Below are positions 7,670 through 15,742 of a stretch of 19,350 bases of DNA, piece after piece. Where the stretch lies: contig JAAYZO010000019.1 in assembly GCA_012514865.1 (NCBI GenBank), positions 1-19,350 on the forward strand. Direction: 5' to 3'. The position numbers and the translations under genes are program-made. The notes below the pieces were generated by a model. It ran no database searches and was not told the DNA's origin. It saw nothing but the letters and a program-made list of their open reading frames with translations. How positions within the stretch are numbered: the stretch's first letter is position 1; each line of letters begins with the position of its first letter. Origin of the DNA: Lentisphaerota bacterium. Its GTDB lineage: Bacteria; Verrucomicrobiota; Lentisphaeria; Oligosphaerales; JAFGRS01.

Positions 7670-9676
7670 CTATGGCGGCCGCCCGGCGACGACGTAGTAG
7701 ACGACGCCCACCAGCATCGGCAGCAGCGCGCCGAGGACGCTCCCGGCGATGATCCCGACCATCAGGGGCTTGAGCTGCTCGTAGAGGCGCGCTCCGCCAT
7801 AGCGGGTGACCGCCACCTTGATCAGCCAGGCCAGGAAGAACGAGAACCAGGTGAAGTACGACGGGAAGCCGCCCAGGAAGACGAAGGCCATCGGGTGCAG
7901 CGGCCACCATGTGAAACGCAGGCGCGCGAAGGCCAGGCCGAGCGCGATCACCAGGGCAATCAGGAAGGCGGTCACCTGCTGGCGGTCCGGCGAGAGATGA
8001 CCCAGACGCTCGAAGCCGCGGACAGTCTCCGCGCTCTCGAGGAGGTCCTGCGCCCGCAGGCGCTGACGGATCTCGACCATGTTCTCGAACGAGTACCACG
8101 ACGTCGAACGCGCCCAGCCCGAGGTCAGCGCACCGCGGTCGTACTGCCAGTAGATGGTCGCCGGCACCGACACCAGCATCGCGATGACGACGATGGCCAC
8201 ACCCCAGCGCGCCAGGCGCCCGGGATCCAGATGGAAGACATCGCCGAGCTTGAGCGCCTGCACGAAGAACGGCATCGGCGCCCAGCCCGGACCGCTGACC
8301 AGCATCGTCGACACCAGGAACATGATCAGCAGCGTCCGCGGACCGAGGGCGGCGGTGCCGCAGAAGGCCCAGATCATGACGCAGGGGTAGACGTAGGTCC
8401 CGATGATGAAGCCGCCGGTCTCGGCGATCATGCGGCTGATGACGATGTGGACCATGTACATCAGGGCCGTGTAGAGCAGCGCGAGCTGCCAGTCCAGGCC
8501 GACCAGCACCAGCTGCGCGACGAACAGCACCGTGCAGACGATGAACACACGCATGCCCCAGACCGCATGCGGCTCGACGGCCTCGCGCGGCCGCAGCCCG
8601 AGGCTGTTCCGCAGCACGTGCCGGTAGTAGTGTCGGCCCGTGTAGAGAAGCATCAGCAGGATCGCCATGTAGCCGCCGGCATAGATCGACTGCTCCAGGC
8701 TCGGACCGAGCATCCGGCCGCAGCGGAAGGGCACGCCGATCATCGCGAAGGCACCGAAGATGCTGCAGTAGATGAACGGCGTGACGGTCAGGGTGAAGGT
8801 CATGTCGGTCCGCAGGAAGTAGGCCAGGCCGAGGACCGGCCACCATATCGAGAGCTGGAAGAGCCCCTGCCCGGCGCCCTGGACCAGCACCGGCGCCAGC
8901 TTCGCCAGTGCCGAGCAGTCGAAGCTGGTGCGGATCGGGATGAGCATCTCCGGCAGCCAGCGTACCAGGTAGTTATTGAGGTGGATGCCGAACACGACCG
9001 CGAAGCCGATCCAGAACAGCCGGCTGCCCAGGAAGGCCGGCCGGCCGCTGGCGTCGGGCAGGAGACTGGCGGTGAAGGTGGCGATCGGGTAGGGCAACTG
9101 CTCATGCCGGGCCCACTGGGTGTGAAAGACCGTCGCCAGAGCCAGCATCGCCAGCGTCGCCGCCAGGAGCAGCGGCACCCAGAACGACAGCGTCCGCAGC
9201 CAGGCCGACCACGGCACCGCCCATGGCGCGATGTGGCGGTCACCGATCGACAGGCCGGTGACGTAGCCATCCAGAGCGCGGCTCTCGTCACCGGCGACGT
9301 CCGCCAGCATCCGCGCCGGCGCAATGGCGACGACGTCCTCCTTGATCCAGCCCGGACGCTGCCGCAGGTCGTGATGCGGGAACATCACCGCCGGCGGCAG
9401 GTACTGCACCAGGCCCAGGCCCGGAATGCCGCAGGCCAGCAGAAGGAAGCAGAAGATGGTGATGACCTCGGCCGGCCGCAGACGCCAGCGATCCCCACCC
9501 AGACGCGCCGTCAGCGGGTACACCGCCAGCACAAACAGCACCAGGCCGCCGTAGATCGCCACCGGCATCAGCGATGAGATGACCTGGCCCTGCCGGATCA
9601 CTTCGTCGACGAAGTAACACACGGCACTGACCAGAATCACCCCAAGAAGTCCCGCGGCCAGAGCCCGCCGAGTCAT
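7670..9676 (-). CDS. OPT-like multi-pass membrane permease (DUF6785/DUF6784 family)
   Basis: A 668-residue protein dominated by hydrophobic segments, by eye at least twelve membrane spans, starting at residues 5-24 and 34-56. Family-like segments are RLRPAEVITIFCFLLLACG (65-83) followed by IPGLGLVQYLPP, WARHEQLPYPIATF (188-201), and HIVISRMIAETGGF (410-423). These match the large OPT-like permeases annotated DUF6785 (N-terminal) and DUF6784 (C-terminal), common in Lentisphaerota, Planctomycetota and Armatimonadota. The transported solute is not established. The ATG at 9676 overlaps the hydrolase stop as ATGA and has GAGGAGG 6 nt upstream; the frame stays open upstream only as Arg/Pro/Gly-rich antisense-like sequence. 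Coupling to the hydrolase suggests import of that enzyme's substrate. Confidence 0.85.
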   Translation of the reverse strand: MTRRALAAGLLGVILVSAVCYFVDEVIRQGQVISSLMPVAIYGGLVLFVLAVYPLTARLGGDRWRLRPAEVITIFCFLLLACGIPGLGLVQYLPPAVMFPHHDLRQRPGWIKEDVVAIAPARMLADVAGDESRALDGYVTGLSIGDRHIAPWAVPWSAWLRTLSFWVPLLLAATLAMLALATVFHTQWARHEQLPYPIATFTASLLPDASGRPAFLGSRLFWIGFAVVFGIHLNNYLVRWLPEMLIPIRTSFDCSALAKLAPVLVQGAGQGLFQLSIWWPVLGLAYFLRTDMTFTLTVTPFIYCSIFGAFAMIGVPFRCGRMLGPSLEQSIYAGGYMAILLMLLYTGRHYYRHVLRNSLGLRPREAVEPHAVWGMRVFIVCTVLFVAQLVLVGLDWQLALLYTALMYMVHIVISRMIAETGGFIIGTYVYPCVMIWAFCGTAALGPRTLLIMFLVSTMLVSGPGWAPMPFFVQALKLGDVFHLDPGRLARWGVAIVVIAMLVSVPATIYWQYDRGALTSGWARSTSWYSFENMVEIRQRLRAQDLLESAETVRGFERLGHLSPDRQQVTAFLIALVIALGLAFARLRFTWWPLHPMAFVFLGGFPSYFTWFSFFLAWLIKVAVTRYGGARLYEQLKPLMVGIIAGSVLGALLPMLVGVVYYVVAGRPP

Positions 9677-11508
9677 GAAGTCCCTCCTCTGCCCGGCAGC
9701 ACCGGCAGCTCGATGCAGGAGGCGTACTCGCTGGAGTGGTGCAGGCTGTTGTTGGCCAGACGCCAGGTCCGGCCGCTGCCGAGGGGCTCGCCGCTGTTGC
9801 GATTCCGGTCGAAGCGCGGGTAGTTGCTGCTGGAGATGTCCACCCGCAGGGCATGGCCGGGCTCGATGCGCACCGCGGTGGGGAAGAGCTCGAACGACAG
9901 CTCGACGACCTGGCCCGGGCTGTACGGCGCCTCGTGGTCGTAGCCCTCGCGGAAACGCAGGCGGGCGATGCTCTCGGTGAGGTTGACCGCCGCACCGCCC
10001 GGGCACTCCGGGCTCGCGGGCAGGACCTCGACCAGCTTGGCCGTGAAGTCGGTGTCGGGGGCGTCGCTCGAGACGAAGAGCCTGGCGCGCACCGGCCCGG
10101 CCAGCTCCAGGGGCGCGGCCAGGGGCGGCGTCTGGAAGACGAGGACATCCGGGCGCGACGCCAGGGGCACCCCGGCGCGTCCCGGGGTGAAGCGCTCGTC
10201 GGTGCGCTGGTCGAAGCCGCCGGCGGCCAGGGGCATCGCCGAGAGATTGCCGCCCAGGGTCGGCACGGGCTGCCGCGGGTCGTAGGTGTAGGTACTGCAG
10301 CGCTCCTCGTCGGGTCCCGGCGCGGCCTCGTCGAGGCGGCCGTCGCCATGGAGGTAGTACGGCGTCGGGCGGCACTCGGGCGGCGGCCAGGAGGCGGCCT
10401 CGCGCCACGACCCGGCGCGCCAGAGCAGGCCGCGGCGCGTCAGCGGCGCCTCCGGCCGGCCCGGGCCGCCCATCATGAACCAGCGCACCGGCGCCGCCGT
10501 GGCCAGGCCGGTGTCGAGGCCCTTCAGCCAGTGGTCGAACCAGCGCAGGCGCAGGGCCTCCATATCGACCGCGGCACTGGCATCGAACCAGCAGTCGCCC
10601 GCCTCGCGCAGGCCGGCGCCGCCGTGGTGCCAGGGCCCGACGACCACATGCACCGGCCAGCGCTGGCGGCGGCGCATCGCCACGGCGTTCTCGAAGGTGC
10701 CGCGGGTGTAGGTGTCATACCAGCCGCCGATGTAGAGGGTCGGGACATCGGCGTGGCCGTCGTAGTGGTCGCGCGGGCCGAAGCCGGGCTGTCTCCAGAA
10801 CTCGTCGTAGAGGACGTGGTTCTGCAGATCGAGGGCCCACTGCTCGTAATGCGGCACGAGTGCCAGGGGCGTCGCGCCGCGGCGGATGGGCCCGAGTTCG
10901 AGGTAGTCCCACACCCGCCGGCAGGCCTCCTCGAGCACCTGCCGCAGGCCCGGATTGGCAGCGGCTTCATGGCTGGTGGAGGCCATGCTGAAGGCGTAGA
11001 CCATGAAGCGCAGCTCCAGGGCGCCGTTGTGGCGCATCGAGCTGTGGAAGTAGCTCGACGGCCCGAACTGCACCGCCATCGCCCCGAGATGCGGCGGCGC
11101 CAGGCAGGCCAGGGCGCTCTGCGCCGCGGCGCAGTACGAGGCGCCGAGGGTGCCGACGTGGCCATCGCAGCCATCCTGAGCCGCCAGCCACTCGACGGCG
11201 TCGTAGCCATCGCGCTCCTCGCCGATGAAGGCATGGAACTCGCCTTCGGAGGCGTAGCGGCCGCGGACGTCCTGGCAGGCGAAGAGGTAGCCGCGGCGGG
11301 CGTAGTACTCCCCGAAGGCGGCGTTGCCGGCCTTGTTGTACGGCGTCCGCAGGAGCAGCGCCGGCCAGGGCCCGGCGCCCGGCCGGCCCGCGCGCGCCGG
11401 CAGATAGAGGTCCGTCGCCAGGCGCACGCCATCCCGCATGGGGACCATCACGTCGCGGGCCGTGACGACCTCCCAGGTCGCCGCGGAGCCCTCCCGATTC
11501 GTCGTCAT
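9673..11508 (-). CDS. CocE/NonD family (peptidase S15-like) alpha/beta hydrolase
   Basis: A 611-residue protein of the CocE/NonD (X-Pro dipeptidyl-peptidase S15-like) family, which hydrolyses esters or amides. It starts with the family signature VMVPMRDGVRLATDLYLP (20-37), then TPYNK (55-59) and QDVRGRYASEGEF (79-91). The triad is visible: nucleophile Ser124 in GASYC, Asp265 in GGWYDTYTRGTF, and His295 in GPWHHGG. The last 240 or so residues fit the jelly-roll C-terminal domain, with LRVDISSSNYPRFDRN near the end. No signal peptide is visible, so it is probably cytoplasmic. The ATG at 11508 has GGAG 9 nt upstream; open frame above it is antisense to trkH. The gene lies 62 nt after trkH, and its stop overlaps the permease start. 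Peptidase, esterase or acylase activity cannot be decided from sequence. Confidence 0.9.
   Translation of the reverse strand: MTTNREGSAATWEVVTARDVMVPMRDGVRLATDLYLPARAGRPGAGPWPALLLRTPYNKAGNAAFGEYYARRGYLFACQDVRGRYASEGEFHAFIGEERDGYDAVEWLAAQDGCDGHVGTLGASYCAAAQSALACLAPPHLGAMAVQFGPSSYFHSSMRHNGALELRFMVYAFSMASTSHEAAANPGLRQVLEEACRRVWDYLELGPIRRGATPLALVPHYEQWALDLQNHVLYDEFWRQPGFGPRDHYDGHADVPTLYIGGWYDTYTRGTFENAVAMRRRQRWPVHVVVGPWHHGGAGLREAGDCWFDASAAVDMEALRLRWFDHWLKGLDTGLATAAPVRWFMMGGPGRPEAPLTRRGLLWRAGSWREAASWPPPECRPTPYYLHGDGRLDEAAPGPDEERCSTYTYDPRQPVPTLGGNLSAMPLAAGGFDQRTDERFTPGRAGVPLASRPDVLVFQTPPLAAPLELAGPVRARLFVSSDAPDTDFTAKLVEVLPASPECPGGAAVNLTESIARLRFREGYDHEAPYSPGQVVELSFELFPTAVRIEPGHALRVDISSSNYPRFDRNRNSGEPLGSGRTWRLANNSLHHSSEYASCIELPVLPGRGGTS
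9683..9689 (-). promoter_or_regulatory. Shine-Dalgarno GAGGAGG of the permease, inside the hydrolase gene
   Basis: GAGGAGG lies 6 nt before the permease ATG and within the last codons of the hydrolase gene. Together with the ATGA overlap it supports translational coupling. Confidence 0.85.
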
Positions 11509-11570
11509 GACGCCGATCTCCGATTCCGGCGGCCGGTCCGCCGGGCCGCCGGGCCGTCGAGCCCACCGCC

Positions 11571-13091
11571 TCAGCGGTAGAACGACGGCAGGAACATCAC
11601 CAGCACGGTGTACAGCTCGAGACGCCCGAGCAGCATGGTGAACGACAGAAGCAGCTTGGCCGCCGGCGGCATCCAGGCGTACGTCGAGGTGGCGCCCACC
11701 TGACCCAGGCCGGGACCGACATTCGCCAGGCTGCTGAGGGTGGCCGTCGCGGCCGTCACCAGATCGCCGACACCCAGCAGACATAGCGCCAGGGTCACGG
11801 CCACGTTGATCGCCATGAATAGGAAGAAAAAGGCGAGAATCTTGTGCAGCACGATCGGGTCGATGCGCTGGCCGTTGAAGCGGACGTTCGACATGGTCCG
11901 CCGAAACAGGCAGCGCTCGACCTGGAAAACGCCATAGCGCAGCAGCAACAGGATGCGCGACTGCTTCATGCCGCCGGCCGTCGAGCCGGCACAGCCGCCC
12001 AGGTACATCAGCAGGACCAACACCGCGGCACAGTACGCCGGCCAGGGATTGAAGTCGGCGGTGACGAAGCCGGTGGTGGTCACGATCGAGACGACCTGGA
12101 AGGCGGCGTAGCGCAGGCTGGTCAGGTAGCTCGCCGAGGGAATGACCTCACCGGCAGTGGTGACGATGCTGCGGCCGGTCACCACCAGGGCGATACTGGC
12201 GGTGGCCAGCAGACAGACGGCCGTGTAGAAGCGGAATTCCTCGTCCTTCCACAGACAGCGCCACTCGCCGCGCAGAGCGCGGTAGTGGAGGAGGAAGTTG
12301 ACACCGGAGAGGAACATGAAGAGGATCGTGATCGCCTCGATGGTGGCGCTGTGGTAGAAGGCCAGGCTCTCCTGGCGGGTGGAGAACCCCCCGGTGGCGA
12401 CGGTGGCACAGGCGTGACACCAGGCGTCGAACCACGACATGCCGCTGAGACAGAGCAGGCCAGTCTGCAGCAGGGTCAGGGTCAGATAGACGCCCCAGAG
12501 GATCTTCGCCGAGTCGGCGATGCGCGGCGTGATGCGGTCGTGCGTCGGCCCCGGCACCTCGGCCCGGAAGAGCTGCTGAGCGCCGAGGCCGAGCCAGGGC
12601 ATGATCGCCACCGACAGCACCACGATGCCCATACCGCCAAGCCAATGCGTCAGGGCGCGCCAGTACAGCAGCGCCGCCGGCAGGTCGGCCAGGCCCTGGC
12701 TGAGAGCCCCGCCCGACCGCAAGGGCAGGCCGCGCTCGATGACGCTGGCGCCGGTGGTCGTGAACCCGGACATGGTCTCGAAGATGGCGTCATACCAGCG
12801 CAGATCCGCGATAAGGAGGTAGGGCAAGGCCCCGACCAGGGTCGCGGCCACCCAACTCAGGCTGACCACCGCGAAGCCCTCGTGAAAGCCGAAGACAAGC
12901 GTCTGGCCGTGCCGTGCCAGGATCACGACCAGGCCGCTGACCGCCATGGTCCCCAGAGCGCAGTACAGCAGGACGCGCAACACCGCCGGCGGGTCGCCCA
13001 TGGCCAGCCCGACCGGCACCGCGGTGAGCATGGCCGCGCCCACGATGATCAGAACTGAGGCGATGGCGTTGGTCACGGCACGGAGGTTCAT
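11571..13091 (-). CDS. trkH: Trk-type potassium uptake pore subunit TrkH
   Basis: A 506-residue inner-membrane protein of the TrkH/KtrB superfamily. The four selectivity-filter loops are visible in order: GFTTTGAS (109-116), ATGGFST (232-238), TTTGFVT (338-344) and ANVGPG (456-461); the central Gly of each repeat is kept. Other TrkH landmarks are HWLGGMGIVVLSVAIMP (149-165) and GGCAGSTAGGMK (365-376). The length is near the TrkH norm of about 480-500. It works with TrkA, encoded immediately upstream; the trkA stop and trkH start overlap as ATGA, and AGGAGG lies 5 nt before the ATG. The expected role is K+ uptake gated by nucleotide binding to TrkA. Confidence 0.95.
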   Translation of the reverse strand: MNLRAVTNAIASVLIIVGAAMLTAVPVGLAMGDPPAVLRVLLYCALGTMAVSGLVVILARHGQTLVFGFHEGFAVVSLSWVAATLVGALPYLLIADLRWYDAIFETMSGFTTTGASVIERGLPLRSGGALSQGLADLPAALLYWRALTHWLGGMGIVVLSVAIMPWLGLGAQQLFRAEVPGPTHDRITPRIADSAKILWGVYLTLTLLQTGLLCLSGMSWFDAWCHACATVATGGFSTRQESLAFYHSATIEAITILFMFLSGVNFLLHYRALRGEWRCLWKDEEFRFYTAVCLLATASIALVVTGRSIVTTAGEVIPSASYLTSLRYAAFQVVSIVTTTGFVTADFNPWPAYCAAVLVLLMYLGGCAGSTAGGMKQSRILLLLRYGVFQVERCLFRRTMSNVRFNGQRIDPIVLHKILAFFFLFMAINVAVTLALCLLGVGDLVTAATATLSSLANVGPGLGQVGATSTYAWMPPAAKLLLSFTMLLGRLELYTVLVMFLPSFYR

Positions 13092-14473
13092 GCGAACCTC
13101 CTGGCGATCTTCAGGAAGCTGCGGCGCGTCAGCAGCTTCTCCAGGTCACGGGCGTGCTCGGGCGTCGCGATCATGACGACGCGGTCGTCCGGCTCGATGA
13201 TCAGGTCGCCGGTGGCCGCCAGGGCCTCGGCGCGGCGAATGACCAGGGCAAACACCGCCGAGGGCGGCAGGCGGCAGTCGGCCAGACGACAGCCGCACAG
13301 CGGCACGCCCGGGACGACACGGAATTCGTAGATGTGGGCGCGGGCCCGGTTGAGCACGGCCTGCACCCGCACTTCATCCGTGGTGACGGTCTTCAGGACC
13401 GAGTTCACCGCCGCCAGACGCGGGCTGAAGCCGCAGTCGATGGCGCCCATGGCCGGGACGATGTCGACATATTCGGCCTTGTTCGTCACCGTGATGACCT
13501 TGCGCGCGCCCTGCTGCTTGGCCAGGAGGCTGCAGAGGATGTTATCCTCGTCGTCGTCGAGCATGCTGATGAAGGCCCGGCAGCCATTGACGCCGGCCTC
13601 CTCGAGCACGTCGCTGTCGGTGGCAGCGCCGCGGATGAGCATGGCGCGCCGACCGAGTTCGTCCAGGAACAGCGTCGCCGGCTCCTCGGAGGCCTCGATC
13701 ACGCGCACCGACAGGCCGCTGTCGCACAGGCGCGGCACCAACTGCCGCGTCAGACGGTTGGCACCCGCCACCAGCACCGGACCGCTGGCGTCATGGTCGG
13801 GCCAGAAGCGGTCGCGCAAGGCCGCCACGGCATGGTGCTCGCCGGCGATGTAGACCTCGTCGCCGGCCTGCAGCACCGTCCCCCCGCGCGGCATCACCAG
13901 CCGGCGCTGCCGCACGATCGCCGGAAAGCGCGTGCGGGCGAGCACCTCCGGGTCCGGGAAGTCGTGCAGCGAGCTGCCGACCAGACTCGACTCCGGGCTC
14001 AGGCGGAGGGCCGTGCACTCGGCCCCCGGATAGCTCAGCACGATGCGCTCGACGACGGCCTGGTGCTCGAGGGCATCGCAGATCTGGGCGATGCACTCGG
14101 CGTCGGGGAAGATGATGTGGTCGATCCCCAGGCCCGCCGGCGTCCAGCCGTCAGCCTCACAGAAGAGGCCGGCATTGCTCAGCCGACAGACGGTGCGGCC
14201 AACCTTGAAGTGACGCGCAATGCCGCAGGCCAGGACGTTCGAGGCGTCGGAACCCGTGGCCGCAATAAAGAGCTCGGCCTCGGCAATCCGCGCCGCTTTC
14301 AGAGTCTCGACCACGGCGCAGTCGCCGTGGACCGTCATCACGTCAAGACGATCGCGCAGACGCTCCAGCAGGCCGGCAGAACGGTCCACGACGGTGATGT
14401 TGTTGCGCTGGTCCCAGAACGACCAGGCCAGCTCCCGGCCGACCTCGCCGGCACCCGCAATGACGATATTCAT
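13088..14473 (-). CDS. trkA: Trk system regulatory subunit TrkA (two RCK units)
   Basis: A 461-residue cytoplasmic protein with two tandem TrkA-N/TrkA-C units, the usual TrkA length. The first Rossmann half starts MNIVIAGAGEVG, with the glycine motif GAGEVG (7-12) and the ribose-binding Asp30 at the end of beta-2 (ITVVD). Its TrkA-C part covers about 140-220. The second unit begins near 232 (PVLVAGANRLTRQ); its glycine motif is degenerate (GANRLT, 237-242), although the acidic Glu260 is kept and MLDDDEDNILCSLLAKQ (304-320) looks normal. TrkA forms a cytoplasmic gating ring on TrkH and senses NAD(H) and ATP/ADP. The ATG at 14473 has GGAG 9 nt upstream. It appears to head the run trkA-trkH-hydrolase-permease; the 104-bp spacer upstream shows no convincing promoter by eye. 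Confidence 0.95.
   Translation of the reverse strand: MNIVIAGAGEVGRELAWSFWDQRNNITVVDRSAGLLERLRDRLDVMTVHGDCAVVETLKAARIAEAELFIAATGSDASNVLACGIARHFKVGRTVCRLSNAGLFCEADGWTPAGLGIDHIIFPDAECIAQICDALEHQAVVERIVLSYPGAECTALRLSPESSLVGSSLHDFPDPEVLARTRFPAIVRQRRLVMPRGGTVLQAGDEVYIAGEHHAVAALRDRFWPDHDASGPVLVAGANRLTRQLVPRLCDSGLSVRVIEASEEPATLFLDELGRRAMLIRGAATDSDVLEEAGVNGCRAFISMLDDDEDNILCSLLAKQQGARKVITVTNKAEYVDIVPAMGAIDCGFSPRLAAVNSVLKTVTTDEVRVQAVLNRARAHIYEFRVVPGVPLCGCRLADCRLPPSAVFALVIRRAEALAATGDLIIEPDDRVVMIATPEHARDLEKLLTRRSFLKIARRFA
13097..13102 (-). promoter_or_regulatory. Shine-Dalgarno AGGAGG of trkH, inside trkA
   Basis: AGGAGG sits 5 nt before the trkH ATG, within the last codons of trkA. It confirms the start and the translational coupling of the two subunits. 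Confidence 0.9.
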
Positions 14474-14577
14474 GAGCCGGTGCTCCGCTCCTCTGACTGC
14501 CCGAACGCCCGCGGTGATCGCCGGAGGCTCTCCCGACCTGCCCCGACCGATGCCACCCGCGCCTCCCGCTCAGGACC

Positions 14578-15402
14578 TCACTCGGCGCCCTCGACCGGAC
14601 TCAGACGCGTGATCTCCAGGGCGTCGAACCAGAGGTCGGTCTGGAAGGTCCGGAAACCCACCAGGCCCGCCGCGTGCGGCTGCGCGTCCTGCCAATCCAG
14701 GTAGACCGTGCCGTCGACGGCCACCGTGATGCGGCCGCTCCGTCGCGTGATGACCACCTCGTAGGCCCGGCCGATATGACAGTGGTAGTCGCGGGCCTCG
14801 TCGACCAGCTCGAAGCCCGGACAGCGCCGCAGACGCAGACGGGCCTTGCCGGTGCCGTCCGGGTGGTACTCGCGGGCCTTCGGGTGATCCGCCAGGAACG
14901 TCATAATGTAGCCGTTGAGCTGGTGGTAGGCGCTGTAGGCGCCGTCGTTCCGCCCGGCACGCGTCTCGTACAGCGACCTCCCCGAGGGCTCGGAGTAGAA
15001 GAAGAAGACGTTGATGTTGCGGACGTCCGTCTCAGAAGCCAGGACCATGGCCTGGAATGAGATGCGCACATCGCCCGAGATCTCCTGCGGACACCACACC
15101 GTGCAGACCTGGTTGTGGCGGTCCGGCGCCAGGGCTTCCGGCCGCGCATCGGCCTGGACGCGCAGACGGCCATCCTCGATGAAGACACGCTCTCCGCCCT
15201 CGACCCACCACCCGGGCGGCACCGGCGTGCCGTTGGGGTACGCATCGAAGGTCTCGTGGACGAGGGTCGTCATCGGCGTCGTCTCCTTGCCGGCCTCGGC
15301 CCCGGCCGCAGCCAGCCCCGCCAGCAGCGCCGCCCAGCCGCAGATCCAGCCCCGCCGCCACCGGCGGCCGGGGCGGCGTGCCACGATGTCGTGAGTCGGC
15401 AT
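14578..15402 (-). CDS. DUF1961 (YesU-like) family protein with signal peptide
   Basis: A 274-residue protein. Residues 1-37 look like a signal peptide: an Arg-rich start, a hydrophobic WICGWAALLAGLAAAG stretch and AEA before residue 38. The rest fits the DUF1961 family (Bacillus YesU and relatives, a concanavalin-like beta-sandwich in glycan-use loci): NINVFFFYSEPSGRSLYETR (129-148), GAYSAYHQLNGY (154-165), RLRRCPGFELVDEA (190-203) and ITVAVDGTVYLDWQD (225-239). The biochemical role is unknown; glycan binding or lyase-associated function is inferred from family context. The start is uncertain: the ATG at 15402 has only GAGG 12 nt upstream, while ATG 15273 (residue 44) has AAGGAG 9 nt upstream and would give a cytoplasmic form. 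I prefer 15402 because of the signal peptide. The frame above 15402 runs into the repeat array and is not coding. Confidence 0.8.
   Translation of the reverse strand: MPTHDIVARRPGRRWRRGWICGWAALLAGLAAAGAEAGKETTPMTTLVHETFDAYPNGTPVPPGWWVEGGERVFIEDGRLRVQADARPEALAPDRHNQVCTVWCPQEISGDVRISFQAMVLASETDVRNINVFFFYSEPSGRSLYETRAGRNDGAYSAYHQLNGYIMTFLADHPKAREYHPDGTGKARLRLRRCPGFELVDEARDYHCHIGRAYEVVITRRSGRITVAVDGTVYLDWQDAQPHAAGLVGFRTFQTDLWFDALEITRLSPVEGAE
15283..15288 (-). promoter_or_regulatory. Internal Shine-Dalgarno AAGGAG (alternative start at 15273)
   Basis: AAGGAG lies 9 nt before an in-frame ATG at 15273, just past the predicted signal-peptide cleavage site. It may mark the true start or a second, cytoplasmic product. 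Confidence 0.5.
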
Positions 15403-15435
15403 CGGTCGCTCTGTCCTCGTTCTGTCGACGTGTCG

Positions 15436-15503
15436 CCGCAGGGGCACGAGGGCCTGCGGTATCGTCACCTCAGGCCCCGCCGCCGTCGGTGCCCCCGACG
15501 GCG
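15436..15503 (-). promoter_or_regulatory. Two hairpins in the presumed leader of the YesU-like gene
   Basis: Perfect inverted repeats are CGCCGTCGG (15481-15489) / CCGACGGCG (15495-15503), a 9-bp stem with a 5-nt loop, and CCGCAGG (15436-15442) / CCTGCGG (15453-15459), a 7-bp stem with a 10-nt loop. Both lie between a candidate promoter and the ATG at 15402. No known riboswitch class is recognised, and no mutually exclusive fold was found by eye. Confidence 0.4.
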
Positions 15504-15531
15504 CCATGCCGGCGTCCGCTGACGTCGCGAC

Positions 15532-15560
15532 ACCATACCCCGCCATGCCACCAAGGTCGA
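15532..15560 (-). promoter_or_regulatory. Candidate sigma-70 promoter for the YesU-like gene
   Basis: On the minus strand TCGACC (15560-15555) and TATGGT (15537-15532) are 17 nt apart, each matching 4 of 6 consensus positions. The leader would be about 120 nt and contain the two hairpins. In DNA this GC-rich the match is suggestive only. Confidence 0.3.
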
Positions 15561-15604
15561 GCCCACGCCCGCGCCCCGGCCGGGGCGCGGGAAGAGACAG
15601 GGAA

Positions 15605-15721
15605 GGGACACCAGGGACTCCAGGGACTCCAGGGACTCCAGGGACTCCAGGGACTCCAGGGACTCCAGGGACTCCAGGGACTCCAGAGACACCAGGGACG
15701 CCGGGGACACCAGGGACGCCC
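15605..15721. repeat. Tandem 9-bp array, 13 units (GGGACTCCA), 8 of them perfect
   Basis: Eight perfect copies of GGGACTCCA fill 15614-15685. One variant unit precedes them (GGGACACCA, 15605-15613) and four follow (15686-15721). The array lies in the 571-bp divergent spacer 15403-15973. It yields collagen-like or Leu-Gln-Gly low-complexity peptides in several frames, none with a start signal. Two further degenerate units occur at 15817-15834. Confidence 0.95.
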
Positions 15722-15742
15722 GGGGCTGCGGCGGCTCTACCT

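Noticed and set aside
7103..9577. Long plus-strand open frame opposite the fusion gene start and the permease
   Set aside because: Composition is His/Arg/Gln/Asp-rich with no domain; it is the reverse reading of membrane-segment codons.
9736..11580. Long plus-strand open frame opposite the CocE/NonD hydrolase
   Set aside because: Antisense shadow; the minus strand has a full catalytic triad, a ribosome site and coupled neighbours.
13154..14704. Long plus-strand open frame opposite trkA
   Set aside because: Antisense shadow of a clearly recognised trkA.
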